Source of the DNA: Pseudomonadota bacterium
GTDB lineage: Bacteria > Bdellovibrionota > UBA1018 > CAIMNF01
DNA length: 64,000 nucleotides
Direction: 5' to 3'
NCBI GenBank assembly: GCA_027486675.1
Contig: JAIXOQ010000005.1
Location: forward strand, 248,001 to 312,000
The stretch's first letter is position 1, and every line of letters starts with the position of its first letter. The position numbers and the translations under genes were made by a program. The notes under the pieces were generated by a model, which worked only from the letters and a program-made list of their open reading frames with translations, was not told the origin of the DNA and ran no database searches. Shown here piece after piece: positions 17,335 through 26,048 of the stretch.

Positions 17335-19260
17335 TCACTTGGAACACTTATCCTTAAGAACCTTCCCGATCTTCTTACGTGCGACCTCCATGTAACGCGG
17401 GGAATTCGCTTCAAACACCGCTTTGGCAGAGGCGCAATCCACCCCAGCCCAGGCACCGTATACGGGCGCAATCAAGTAGGTCCGGCCATACTGGTGTACA
17501 TAGTCCTTTGCCGTAACACCCGCATCGATACCCTTCTTAAACTGGGTCACCAGCCAACGAGAACGAATCATCGCACTCCGAAATTTGTGAATGGAGAGCG
17601 CGGCACCGAGCTCAGAAACACGGGAGGCCGGAATTTTTGCATCGCTGTCGCCGACAAACTCGATGAAGTCGACAAAAGCGACTGGCGATACGGACAATAC
17701 CTGCTTCACTTCAGCTGCTGTCAATGCCCGCGAATCAAAGACCCGAGCAAGCTCTTCGGCGACCTTCACCTCTTTGCTAGCAATACTGTCTACCGTCGGC
17801 ACAGCAGGCCATGCGTCTGTGTAAACAAACGTTTTGACGAGCGCATCAAACTCAGCACCAGGTAACGCGACATCACTCAGCACTGCAACACGCAGCATTT
17901 TTAGGAATTCTTCTGTGGAAACAGTCTTTTCCCGATTTTCAGCAAAGTAGGATTTCAGGAATGCATCCATCTTGGCCACGCCCATTCGGGCAGCTACAGA
18001 ATGAATAAAAAAAGCGCCTCGTCCATAGGGAATGCCCGAAGAAGCGTGCTCCGGGTCGTCGGTGGATCTCAGCGTCCCCTTGAGTGCTGCCACCATCGGC
18101 GCAGCCTTTTCTTTTGCCGCATCTGCAATCACTTCCTCAACCTGGGTTTTCGCCTCACGCACAGAGCTGGACAAAGTCGATTGCGCCAAGTCGTGGCCTA
18201 AGGTTTCATACACAACTCGGTGCTCTATGTAGGTATTGATTCCTTCGTTTAACCAAAAATCATTCCAAGAAGCATTCGTTGTTTGATTCCCCGCCCACGA
18301 GTGGGTGAGCTCGTGAATTGGAACATGAATCAAAGACCGATCACCCGCGATGATAGATGGATTTAAGAACGTGATGTTCGGGTGCTCCATCCCGCCGTAA
18401 GGGAAACTAAAGGGCAGAACCACTGAGTCGTAGCGACCCCAAATGTATTTTCCGTACAGGCGTTCCGCTACTGCTAAAGCCTTTTCTAGAGGCACAAGTT
18501 CGTTTGCAGCGGCAGCAACGACTTGAGGCTGAGCGTACACACCGGTCCTTGGACCGATTCCACGAAACTCTAAGTCACCGACAGCAATCCCAAGCAAATA
18601 GGCCGGAATAGACACTCTGTTGCCGTTAAACTTGGCCTGTCCTCTTTGCACTCGGCCTTCCAAGTTAGCCGCAGACATCAAGATCCCTAACTTCTCTGCG
18701 ACGCCTGGTTCAGCAACCAGCTGAACCTTTGCGTCGTACTTAAATCGCGCCGCCGGCGAATCCTGTGTGGGAAGCCACTCGCGTGCGCCGATCGGCTGAT
18801 TCTGGGAGAACATGAAAGGTTTCCCGGACTCGGTTTGGGAGCCATCCAGCCATGAAAGTGCACCGGTACCAGCGGAAGATGAATATTTGATCGCGACGAA
18901 GAAGTTTATTTTCGGCCCAAAACATCTGAGATCCGGGAGCGGGATGGTGAGCTTGCTTCCATAAGCATCGCCTGTGCGCCCGGTCTCTACCTTTGCTCCG
19001 GTGACCACCATCGCATCCGACAAATTCTTTTTGCAGCCGACCTTCACCGACTCGATGCGTAGGTTTTTAGCGTCAAGCTCAACCACATTCCCAGAAACCA
19101 GAGACATGGTATGAACCGCAGTTCCATAAATACGTTTTTCGAGGAGGTTCACCGTCAAATCAAAGCTGGAGTGGTGGAGCGTCACCTGATCTATATTTGC
19201 GTTCGTATGTACGTCGGAAATAGCGAGCGAGGTCAGGGCGGATAGCAGTAGGGTCAGCAT
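17335..19260 (-). CDS. secreted M1-family zinc aminopeptidase
   Basis: About 641 residues from the ATG at 19260, preferred over the in-frame ATG at 19293 because GTGGAG precedes it and it starts directly in a signal peptide. The M1 signature is complete: exopeptidase motif GGMEHPN near residue 290 and the zinc site HELTH near 316, with an 18-residue spacer to the third ligand Glu in FWLNEG. A C-terminal helical domain follows, as in leukotriene-A4-hydrolase-like members. The enzyme should trim N-terminal residues from peptides in the periplasm or outside the cell. In the first motif position Asn of the usual GAMEN is replaced by His, common in the GGMEH subgroup. Confidence 0.92.
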   Translation of the reverse strand: MLTLLLSALTSLAISDVHTNANIDQVTLHHSSFDLTVNLLEKRIYGTAVHTMSLVSGNVVELDAKNLRIESVKVGCKKNLSDAMVVTGAKVETGRTGDAYGSKLTIPLPDLRCFGPKINFFVAIKYSSSAGTGALSWLDGSQTESGKPFMFSQNQPIGAREWLPTQDSPAARFKYDAKVQLVAEPGVAEKLGILMSAANLEGRVQRGQAKFNGNRVSIPAYLLGIAVGDLEFRGIGPRTGVYAQPQVVAAAANELVPLEKALAVAERLYGKYIWGRYDSVVLPFSFPYGGMEHPNITFLNPSIIAGDRSLIHVPIHELTHSWAGNQTTNASWNDFWLNEGINTYIEHRVVYETLGHDLAQSTLSSSVREAKTQVEEVIADAAKEKAAPMVAALKGTLRSTDDPEHASSGIPYGRGAFFIHSVAARMGVAKMDAFLKSYFAENREKTVSTEEFLKMLRVAVLSDVALPGAEFDALVKTFVYTDAWPAVPTVDSIASKEVKVAEELARVFDSRALTAAEVKQVLSVSPVAFVDFIEFVGDSDAKIPASRVSELGAALSIHKFRSAMIRSRWLVTQFKKGIDAGVTAKDYVHQYGRTYLIAPVYGAWAGVDCASAKAVFEANSPRYMEVARKKIGKVLKDKCSK

Positions 19261-19410
19261 GGTTACTCCACAAATTAATTTGAGCTCCGCCATAGTTTAA
19301 TACGGAATCTCAGGCCACCAAACGCCAAGTTCTAGCGCACTTATGTTTTTGGGGATTTTAGCTCGTAGCACGAGATCGTTTGATCATCGCGCTTCAGGCG
19401 CAAGAGTAGC

Positions 19411-20196
19411 TTAAGGAACTACGATCGTCTTCTTGACCTTCGGGATTGCTACCATTGTCTTGCCCCAAAGGTGGAACGCGTAAATTTTACCCACCTGGAC
19501 CATCGCATCAGCTGGATCACGGTCCTCAAGAGGAATGATGATCTTTCTTTTGAAAAAGTCGCCTGCTCCTTCAGGTTCTCGTCTCCTCGGAAATTGGCTC
19601 GTGAAATAAAATCTAGAAAATCCAGGTAAGCGATAGAGAGCAAGGACCCGATTTTGTGCAAGCCAGTCTCGAAACTCAAGATAGATTTTCGATCCTAAAG
19701 CGAGTCCGGTGAGTCCAAGAGTGACGGATCTCGCATCACTTAAAAGACTGGCCAGGTCTGGACTGACCGCTTCCATACCTAAACTGAGGACAATCAGGCC
19801 CGCACTGAGTGCGATCAGTTTTCTAGAGACAGTCCAATACCGTGGCACTGCGGGATCGGTCGCTAACTTGTTCAAGTGTGTCTCTAATTCCGAAACACCA
19901 GATTTATCTAGAATCAAAAAGTGGTAATCCTTGAAGTGCGTACCTAAGTAGCCTGCTGCAATCGCACGCTCGGAACCTTCTTTGCTCGTTAGAAAGATTT
20001 GGGTTAACTGATGGTGAGCATTTGCACGCTCAGTTTTTGCTGCATACGCCAAACTCTGCGCCATTTTTTCAGCACCTTCACCCGCGGCCCGACACACCCA
20101 AGCCGGAAGAATGGCATAGGCAGGGGTCTGGCTGGACGTGATCCCTAAAACCATGACCAAAAAATGTAGGAATAGGCGAGCGTATGAAATTCCCAT
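19411..20196 (-). CDS. hypothetical protein with signal peptide and two membrane segments
   Basis: About 261 residues from the ATG at 20196 (a TTG precedes it in frame). A signal-like N-terminus (about 1-28) is followed by a helical region. Two hydrophobic helices lie near residues 123-141 and 153-168, and the rest is a basic C-terminal domain. No recognisable motif and no clear ribosome binding site. A small - strand gene lies 68 bases upstream. It is probably an inner-membrane protein; function unknown. Confidence 0.6.
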   Translation of the reverse strand: MGISYARLFLHFLVMVLGITSSQTPAYAILPAWVCRAAGEGAEKMAQSLAYAAKTERANAHHQLTQIFLTSKEGSERAIAAGYLGTHFKDYHFLILDKSGVSELETHLNKLATDPAVPRYWTVSRKLIALSAGLIVLSLGMEAVSPDLASLLSDARSVTLGLTGLALGSKIYLEFRDWLAQNRVLALYRLPGFSRFYFTSQFPRRREPEGAGDFFKRKIIIPLEDRDPADAMVQVGKIYAFHLWGKTMVAIPKVKKTIVVP

Positions 20197-20264
20197 CAAG
20201 TGGGGGTGAAGCTTACATATTTGAGGCTTTCTGTCTACCGCTTAAGGGGCGATTCGACGGGGAG

Positions 20265-20468
20265 TCACGAGCCAGACCGGGAACCGCCCGATTTCTCGGG
20301 GATAAAGTCCCTATGGGTCGCTATAAAGCGCTTAATGGCGGTATTCGCGATTTCAGCCTCTGAAAGCTTCGTGTGTTTCGCCATCACGGTCAGGAGTTCT
20401 GCCACCTTGACCTCTAATTTAAGCTTCACCTCAGTCGCGTCAGTCTTAAATGCATAGTCTTCGCGCAT
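20265..20468 (-). CDS. small charged protein, possible ribbon-helix-helix regulator
   Basis: A 67-residue product with a beta-like start (EVKLKLEVKVAELL) and two helices, the pattern of a ribbon-helix-helix DNA-binding protein: KLSEAEIANTAIKRFIATH would be the helix-turn-helix part. AGGGGG stands directly before the ATG. The likeness is in hydrophobic pattern and length, not a specific signature, so the function is only a suggestion. It lies upstream of, and on the same strand as, the hypothetical membrane protein at 19411-20196. Confidence 0.5.
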   Translation of the reverse strand: MREDYAFKTDATEVKLKLEVKVAELLTVMAKHTKLSEAEIANTAIKRFIATHRDFIPEKSGGSRSGS

Positions 20469-20616
20469 CCCCCTAATGTCCCCCAGCCAACGGATAGTGT
20501 CAAATACTTAGACAGATGTCAGACTCAGAACCTCTAAAATCGTCCTAATATATTGTTTTTATTGATCTTTTGCCTTGGCCTGACCCTTGCTTTGTTAGTC
20601 CGTAAGGAGTCTACCT

Positions 20617-22413
20617 ATGTTGTCGTATATCGTTTTATCTCTTTTAAGTGGCGCCGCCTGGGCAGGGGAAACCCCGCTCACGGCTGATGAAATTAATAAA
20701 TTTGGAATCAGCGTCGATCGCGACGCCAGCGGAGTTTTTTCGCTGAAAGCAGAAAAACCCCTCAAACAAGGCTGCTTGGACAATTTGAGCGTCAGCTACG
20801 GATCAGCCTCGGGTGACACCCTCAAGCTGGGCGTGAACTACAACGGCAAGGTCACAAGCCTAGCTGCTTGCAATAAAGCTCTGAAAAAGCAGACAGCAAG
20901 CGTGCTGTCCCCACGCGTAATCAAAGTCGAGTCGGCAGATCTTGCGAAACTCAAGGCAGACCTAACAAAGGTTCAACTCAACGATGCACCTGTGACCAAC
21001 CTCACAGCAAAGATCGCAAAGGCCGAAGTTAAAAAAGTCCCAGTTGCAAAAGACAAGGTGAAGTTTTCATTCAAAGACAAAAAACTCTTTGCAACGGTTG
21101 AAACAACCGAAGACTGCAAAGACGATGTGCTTGCTTCCATGAAGAGAAAAGATGGTGCTACTGAATACAAAAAATCAGACGGCCTTGAAAAGGTGGCTGA
21201 TGAAATCACAGTGGCTGTCACTGAACCGGAATCATGCACCGGGGATGCCGTGACTGTAGAGATCCCAGTCGGGTCCTTCGATAAGAATAATATCGCGACT
21301 GTGTCGTTAGCCGGCGAGGACGAGAAAACTAAAAGTCCGAGCTACCTCGCGGCTGAAAAACTGGAAGGAACAGTGAACTGCCCTTCGTGCCATCCGGAGG
21401 CAGACGAAACGAAAGAGCTCGCTCAGCTTCTCAAGAATGATGGCATCGCAGCATCAGAGATCGACGAAATCTCTGATTCGATCCTAAAGAAGGCAAGCCA
21501 AGATAAGGTCGATTCCTTCACGATCAGTTACAACAACCTCAAGACGCGCCTTGGGAGCAATCCTGGACAAACTCCTGCGGAACGCTTGGAAGACCGCGAG
21601 ATGCTCTTGGCCGATTACAATGACCTCTTAAAAAGCATGAGGAAAGCGAAGACCGACGGCCGCATATCTGCTGACGATATGAAGAACATCATTGGAAATC
21701 CCTCTGAGTTCACAACTCAGTTCGTGGCTTCAGTGGATGCTCTGGAAGGACTCACTCAGGGGCAACTCGATCGAGCCTTCGCATTACGCGGGGAATCTTA
21801 TGCGGCGGCAAGAGGCACTCCATTTTTGGACGAGAAAGCTTTGAATAGCCTGAAAACTCCTCAAGATGTGGCCGCCCGCCCATGGATCGCATCACGCGAC
21901 GCAGGCATGACCCACATCCAGACCTTCATGTACAAAGGTCAACTACAGACCTATGTAGCCAATGCTCAAAAGTATTTGGAAGCTTGCCAAACAAACCTGC
22001 CAGCAATTGCAAAGAACCCAACGGCACAAGGCATGGCATACGCTTACCAGTGTAACCAAGCCGCTGCGAAGTTGCCTGAGTACCAGAATACGCTTGCTGA
22101 ACTCGACCAACGCCAACAAGCAGTCTTGGGTAACCTCATGGGAACAGCTGCAAACACAGCAGGTTCAACCTACGGTCTAACCAAATTCATCAGCTCAAAT
22201 GGCGGAAACGTCAGCGCTCTTGGATTAACTGCTCAAGGTGCAAACGTGAGTGGGCTGCAAGGTTACAGCGCAATGGGTTTCAACCAGAACTCTGCAAATG
22301 CAAATGTGCAGAGTGCTTACAACCCAGGTGCATTGCAAACCCAATTCCAACAACAGGGAACAAGTGGTAACGCCATCAATTTCCTGAACAATGGAAACGG
22401 CCGACGCTTCTAG
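20617..22413 (+). CDS. large secreted protein with one CxxCH motif and Asn/Gln-rich tail
   Basis: A 598-residue product preceded by TAAGGAG. A signal peptide (about 1-16, ending Ala-Trp-Ala) leads into two Lys-rich segments, each with a pair of cysteines (about residues 52 and 88; 166 and 207). A single Cys-Pro-Ser-Cys-His at 255-259 could bind heme c covalently or just form a disulfide. A helical middle region follows, and the last 110 residues are rich in Asn, Gln, Gly, Ser and Ala. A strong terminator lies 60 bases downstream, so it is likely a single-gene unit. No known family recognised. Confidence 0.7.
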   Translation: MLSYIVLSLLSGAAWAGETPLTADEINKFGISVDRDASGVFSLKAEKPLKQGCLDNLSVSYGSASGDTLKLGVNYNGKVTSLAACNKALKKQTASVLSPRVIKVESADLAKLKADLTKVQLNDAPVTNLTAKIAKAEVKKVPVAKDKVKFSFKDKKLFATVETTEDCKDDVLASMKRKDGATEYKKSDGLEKVADEITVAVTEPESCTGDAVTVEIPVGSFDKNNIATVSLAGEDEKTKSPSYLAAEKLEGTVNCPSCHPEADETKELAQLLKNDGIAASEIDEISDSILKKASQDKVDSFTISYNNLKTRLGSNPGQTPAERLEDREMLLADYNDLLKSMRKAKTDGRISADDMKNIIGNPSEFTTQFVASVDALEGLTQGQLDRAFALRGESYAAARGTPFLDEKALNSLKTPQDVAARPWIASRDAGMTHIQTFMYKGQLQTYVANAQKYLEACQTNLPAIAKNPTAQGMAYAYQCNQAAAKLPEYQNTLAELDQRQQAVLGNLMGTAANTAGSTYGLTKFISSNGGNVSALGLTAQGANVSGLQGYSAMGFNQNSANANVQSAYNPGALQTQFQQQGTSGNAINFLNNGNGRRF

Positions 22414-22472
22414 TCCTGAAGTACGAAAATCAAAAAAGTTAGACTCCAAACAACAACAACGACAACAAAGAG

Positions 22473-22506
22473 ACAGGACCTTGGGCAACCAAGGTCCTGT
22501 TTTTTC
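22473..22506 (+). terminator. rho-independent terminator
   Basis: A perfect 12-bp stem (ACAGGACCTTGG at 22473-22484 with its complement at 22489-22500) closes a GCAA tetraloop and is followed by six T. It ends transcription of the large secreted protein gene, just before the cold-shock gene. Confidence 0.93.
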
Positions 22507-22507
22507 A

Positions 22508-22535
22508 TTGACGGATACGCCCCGCGTGGTATCCC
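22508..22535 (+). promoter_or_regulatory. candidate promoter of the cold-shock gene
   Basis: TTGACG at 22508-22513 matches a -35 box in five of six bases, and TATCCC lies 16 bases further on as a poor -10. It begins right after the terminator T-run and upstream of the AAGGGGA ribosome binding site. The -10 is weak, so this is tentative. Confidence 0.3.
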
Positions 22536-22560
22536 TTTTAATTAAGGGGAGTTAACTATT

Positions 22561-22776
22561 ATGGCGAAGGGTGCAGTAAAGTGGTTCAACGACGCCAAGG
22601 GTTTTGGATTCATCGTTGCGGAAAGCGTGCAAGGGGACATTTTTGTTCACTACACCGCGATCTCAAATGATGGCTTTAAAACTTTGTCTGAGGGCCAACA
22701 AGTCGAGTTCGAACTAACAACAGGTCCTAAAGGGCCACAGGCTTTCAACGTCCGAAAACTCGAAAACGAAGCTTAA
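22561..22776 (+). CDS. cold-shock domain protein (CspA family)
   Basis: A 71-residue single cold-shock domain. RNP1 KGFGFI is at about residues 13-18 and RNP2 DIFVHY at 26-31, and aromatic residues for RNA binding are in place (W8, F9). Such proteins bind single-stranded RNA and melt secondary structure in the cytoplasm. AAGGGGA lies about 10 bases upstream. It stands alone between a terminator and a convergent gene. Whether it is cold-induced cannot be told; the untranslated leader seems short. Confidence 0.95.
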   Translation: MAKGAVKWFNDAKGFGFIVAESVQGDIFVHYTAISNDGFKTLSEGQQVEFELTTGPKGPQAFNVRKLENEA

Positions 22777-22784
22777 AAATTGAT

Positions 22785-22814
22785 TTTCCGCTCTGGGGTA
22801 ACTCAGAGCGGAAA
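22785..22814. terminator. hairpin between convergent genes, probable bidirectional terminator
   Basis: An 11-bp perfect stem (TTTCCGCTCTG with its complement) around an 8-base loop lies between the ends of the cold-shock gene and the arginine N-succinyltransferase gene. On the - strand it is followed by a T-rich stretch, ATCAATTTTT. On the + strand the following T-tract is poor, so it probably works best for the - strand operon. Confidence 0.6.
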
Positions 22815-23840
22815 TCCTCTGACCTTTCCTAATTGCTTCACACTGAGCAAGCGTTGCACGGTTTCAAATTCAGGCTTTGCCAAAAATAAATCCCCGCCAT
22901 CCACTTTTCCCTCAATCATCACCGCTCGAAAATCTTTCGCCGCAACACCCTCCGGCGCAATCATGCCTCGCCAAACGGGAGCCTCACTGCGGGCTGCATC
23001 GGCCTTGACCGTAAATACCCGCGCCGATCGCACTGGGGCAATCTGATCCACTTTAGCTTTTAAGTGCGGCCCACCATCAAACGGATCGATCTCATTGTTG
23101 TAGCGGAAGCCGATCTTTTTCAGCATTTGAAACAAAGGCTCAGTCATCGGAGCCACTCTCCCTATGGCATTACGTGCATCGGCAGACAGGAAGGTGGTGT
23201 AGATCTTCCCGCGCGGAAAGAGGTCCGTAATGAACTCTTTATCTTTTGAGGCCAACGCGTCCGCCTCCCAATAATCTAAGTTCGTAAATCTTCTGCCGAT
23301 CGACTCCCAAAGTGGGGACTGACCATCCTTGTTCAAAGGCGGAAGCAACTCCGCAATCACCGATGGTTCAAAAAGGTCCCGGTGTTGGGCTAAAAACAAG
23401 AATCGCACTAAGGTGATCTGCTTCCCAACTCGCGATGAGTGCCCTCGGTGCGAAGCGCGAACGACCAGCGCGCCGAGCTCGCTCGGCCCATCCATATCGA
23501 TCTTTAACGTCAATGTCCCGTGAATGAATCCAGCCTGAACCGACTGTGAGTAACGCTTCTCTTGGCCGACTTTAAAATAATAATGCGGCACATCCGGCGT
23601 GCCGTGCTTTCCGGCAATCATGGACGTGCCGAGAACCTGCCCCGTAGAAACATCCTCAGCGACAAACACGTACTTCGACTGATCTTTGGAACCCGACTTT
23701 CTAGCGAACGAACGCTCTGAGATCGCTAAGCGATCCAATGCGAGTTCGCGCGTCTGAGGAAGATTGAACATCCCCGGCGTGCTCCCGAACTCTAAAAGGT
23801 CCGAGATGTCTTTCTCTTGCATAGGCCTGAGTAGGATCAA
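22803..23840 (-). CDS. astA: arginine N-succinyltransferase family protein (AstA-like)
   Basis: About 345 residues. AstA transfers succinyl from succinyl-CoA to the alpha-amino group of arginine, the first step of the AST degradation route. Family features are present in order: LLRPMQEKDISDLLEF at the start, LP and SERSF near residue 40, the GxxELGALVV and RG core, VIAELLPP, SPLWESIGRRF, AIGRVA, and IDPFDGGPHLKA. The TTG at 23840 is chosen because it overlaps the upstream stop (TTGA) and has GAGAGG 7 bases before it; a GTG at 23846 is an alternative. It is translationally coupled to an M20-fold gene. No astB, astC, astD or astE is in the window. Confidence 0.85.
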   Translation of the reverse strand: MILLRPMQEKDISDLLEFGSTPGMFNLPQTRELALDRLAISERSFARKSGSKDQSKYVFVAEDVSTGQVLGTSMIAGKHGTPDVPHYYFKVGQEKRYSQSVQAGFIHGTLTLKIDMDGPSELGALVVRASHRGHSSRVGKQITLVRFLFLAQHRDLFEPSVIAELLPPLNKDGQSPLWESIGRRFTNLDYWEADALASKDKEFITDLFPRGKIYTTFLSADARNAIGRVAPMTEPLFQMLKKIGFRYNNEIDPFDGGPHLKAKVDQIAPVRSARVFTVKADAARSEAPVWRGMIAPEGVAAKDFRAVMIEGKVDGGDLFLAKPEFETVQRLLSVKQLGKVRGFPL

Positions 23841-25264
23841 AAGCACACCTCTCGCAAGAAGTCCGAACAACTTTTCACTGCATCCAGCACTTGCGACTCA
23901 GAGATGCGTTCCGTTTCGCTTAAAGGACGGTCCGCTCCACCGCCGATGCCAGTGATTAGAGTTGGATAATTCTTTTGCGTGAAAACTCCTGCGTCGGTCA
24001 ACGCTAACGCCGGCAAATCGTCCCACGATTCACGGCGCGTTAAGGCCATGAGACTTTCCGGCTGCACTGTGACTCCAGGCGGCACGATCGATAAACGCTG
24101 CACGCTCGATCGCATGAGCTTCTTTTCACGACAGAGTGCGGTGGTGCGCTCTTTGAATTGTGCTTCCGCTTTGGTTAAGACCTCGGGCTGCAAAGAACAC
24201 ACCGTAATCCCGATCGCCATCTCATCCTGCTGCACGGACACCGAATGAATGCCGCCTTCAAAATCACCTGACATCTCTTGGCGTAAATCCTTGGCCAATA
24301 GATCAATTTCAAGAAGTGCTTGAATCAAGGTGTCCGGAAGAAATTGAGCACCCGCTTTCGCTTCGGCATCAAAGTTCACATCGAAATGATCATGTAAGCC
24401 ATGTTCGGTGAGCCATCCGTTCACAAACGCGCGGAAGTCCTCAAATTGGAAGGTGGCGATGTGCACTGATACCATCGCTATATCGGGGGGTTGATTTCTT
24501 GGCCCCTGAGCCTTCACATCCGTCCACTGAAAATCAAATCCGCGCTGCGAGGCCTGAAGTAGTACCGCAAGAGAGAGTTCCAATGCCCCGACAGAATCAG
24601 AAAGATCCAGCCAATCCCGGGTTCTGCTTTTGGCTTTGATGTCGATGCGCCGGGCGTAACCTTTTGTGTCGCGCGATCTTGCGCCCACCCAAAGCCGTAA
24701 GGACAAATGCAGCTGCCCAAAACTTTTGGAACAAAGCTCAAGTTGTGTGGGTCCCGTGCTAACCACCCAAGAGGGGTTCACGACCATAGAATCGGCCAAA
24801 AACCGAGACCCGAGCATGCCCAAGTGACTCCCGCACACGCCTGCTAAATACAAAGGAACTTTATGACGTTTGCCGACAAGAACGCGCGCAACTGAATAGA
24901 GTCGCACCAACAAATCCACTTGCCCTTGCAAAACCCCGGGCGCAAGCCACTCAGTCCCCTGACGCGCCAAGCCTGGCCCACGACGGATCAATGCACCCTC
25001 TGTGGTGTCGATGGCCGAAGTCATGAGCAGGCCCTTGCGTGTCGTGCGATCAGTGCGGTGCTCACCGCTAAAAAAAACAATGTTGCGCTGATCCTTAGAA
25101 ACGCCATCTAAGGAATGACTGACATGTTGCACTTGGGACTTCACACCCCACTCGGCAGAAAGGAGTTCAAGCATGCCCACAACACCCAGAGTGCCCAGCT
25201 CAGTTTGAGAGCGCGCTTCAAGGAGTCGGTCGATCGATCGAAAGAGTTGCTCGTCGGAAAGCAT
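23837..25264 (-). CDS. M20-fold protein lacking the catalytic and metal residues (pseudopeptidase)
   Basis: A 475-residue protein with the length and block order of M20 deacylases/peptidases such as ArgE and DapE. The final block ALTDAGVFTQKNYPTLITGIGG matches the family's last Asp-Ala/Gly-Ile-Pro-Thr/Gly-Pro-Gly motif (split: about residues 422-443). The His-x-Asp ligand block reads Ser-Ala-Ile-Asp. The bridging Asp position reads Gly-Gln. The Asp-Glu-Glu block reads Gly-Ser-His before LGMLGS, and the last His is replaced in GADRPLSETE. All usual zinc ligands therefore seem lost. It could be a binding or regulatory partner of the coupled AstA-like enzyme. Alignment is by eye. Confidence 0.7.
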   Translation of the reverse strand: MLSDEQLFRSIDRLLEARSQTELGTLGVVGMLELLSAEWGVKSQVQHVSHSLDGVSKDQRNIVFFSGEHRTDRTTRKGLLMTSAIDTTEGALIRRGPGLARQGTEWLAPGVLQGQVDLLVRLYSVARVLVGKRHKVPLYLAGVCGSHLGMLGSRFLADSMVVNPSWVVSTGPTQLELCSKSFGQLHLSLRLWVGARSRDTKGYARRIDIKAKSRTRDWLDLSDSVGALELSLAVLLQASQRGFDFQWTDVKAQGPRNQPPDIAMVSVHIATFQFEDFRAFVNGWLTEHGLHDHFDVNFDAEAKAGAQFLPDTLIQALLEIDLLAKDLRQEMSGDFEGGIHSVSVQQDEMAIGITVCSLQPEVLTKAEAQFKERTTALCREKKLMRSSVQRLSIVPPGVTVQPESLMALTRRESWDDLPALALTDAGVFTQKNYPTLITGIGGGADRPLSETERISESQVLDAVKSCSDFLREVCF

Positions 25265-25325
25265 TTTCCCGATTCTATCAGGTTTCTATTGCAAATGCGG
25301 TCCCGGTCTCCTGTACTGAACAGAT

Positions 25326-26045
25326 ATGCCGCTTTTTACAGCGATTTTCATTGGTGCGCTCAGCACGCTTGCGGCCCCTTCCGAAGAAGTCATAGCCCAG
25401 ATCCAAAAATTGCAGGAGGCCCCCTCTTACGATTCCGCCTACTTCTACAATTTGGCAGTTTTGCAGCTGAAATCAGGGAAAGAGGATTTGAGTTTTGCTT
25501 ACGCCACGAAGGCGGCACGCCTGAAATCTCACGACACCGAAGTGCGCGCGCTGACGCGCCATACGGAACAACTGTGGCGAAAGAATCATGCGGGCCTCGA
25601 TCCAAACCTAGCCGCGACATCCACAGAACGCTTTTCAGATCGAATGGCCGCCGAAGAAATCTACGGCATCCTTGCTTTGACGACGTTCTTAGTCAGTTTC
25701 TTTTGGGCGCGGGCCTACATCCGGCATCGAAGCATCCGCCGCGCGCTGCTTAGGCCCGCTGGATGGATCGGCGCCATTGCGCTCGCATTTGCCTACATCC
25801 TCTATGGGATCTACTTCGTGGGGTCAGCAGATGCGTCTGCGACAGTGGTAGTGACCTACGACGCCAGGTCGGGACCTGGACAAAGTTTCAGCAAGGTTCA
25901 GGAGGTTCCGACAGGGCAAATCATCCGGCGAGTCTCTATACCCGTGACGACCGGATCAGAGCGCTCCCCAGAGAGTTGGCAAGCCTTTCGTCTCCCAAGT
26001 GGGGAAAGCGCTTGGATTCCTGAATCCTGCTTGCTACCTCTGTAG
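25326..26045 (+). CDS. BatE-like protein: TPR region, two membrane helices, SH3 domain
   Basis: A 239-residue protein. A signal-like hydrophobic N-terminus precedes a TPR-type helical pair (about residues 25-75). Two transmembrane helices follow (about 116-134 and 147-166), then a C-terminal bacterial SH3 domain (about 172-239) with VVTYDARSGPGQSFSKV and a closing AWIPESCLLPL. TPR-TM-SH3 is the layout of BatE, the component missing from the Bat cluster at 7-12 kb. bamD begins 3 bases later. The identity as BatE is inferred from architecture and the presence of the other Bat genes. Confidence 0.65.
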   Translation: MPLFTAIFIGALSTLAAPSEEVIAQIQKLQEAPSYDSAYFYNLAVLQLKSGKEDLSFAYATKAARLKSHDTEVRALTRHTEQLWRKNHAGLDPNLAATSTERFSDRMAAEEIYGILALTTFLVSFFWARAYIRHRSIRRALLRPAGWIGAIALAFAYILYGIYFVGSADASATVVVTYDARSGPGQSFSKVQEVPTGQIIRRVSIPVTTGSERSPESWQAFRLPSGESAWIPESCLLPL

Positions 26046-26048
26046 TTC

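Noticed and set aside
20617-22413. Calling the large secreted protein a cytochrome c
   Set aside because: Only one CxxCH exists and the surrounding sequence lacks a distal Met ligand pattern, so the motif alone is not enough.
25115-25753. 212-codon + strand frame over the M20-fold and BatE-like genes
   Set aside because: It overlaps both genes, is Arg/His-rich and has no ribosome site.
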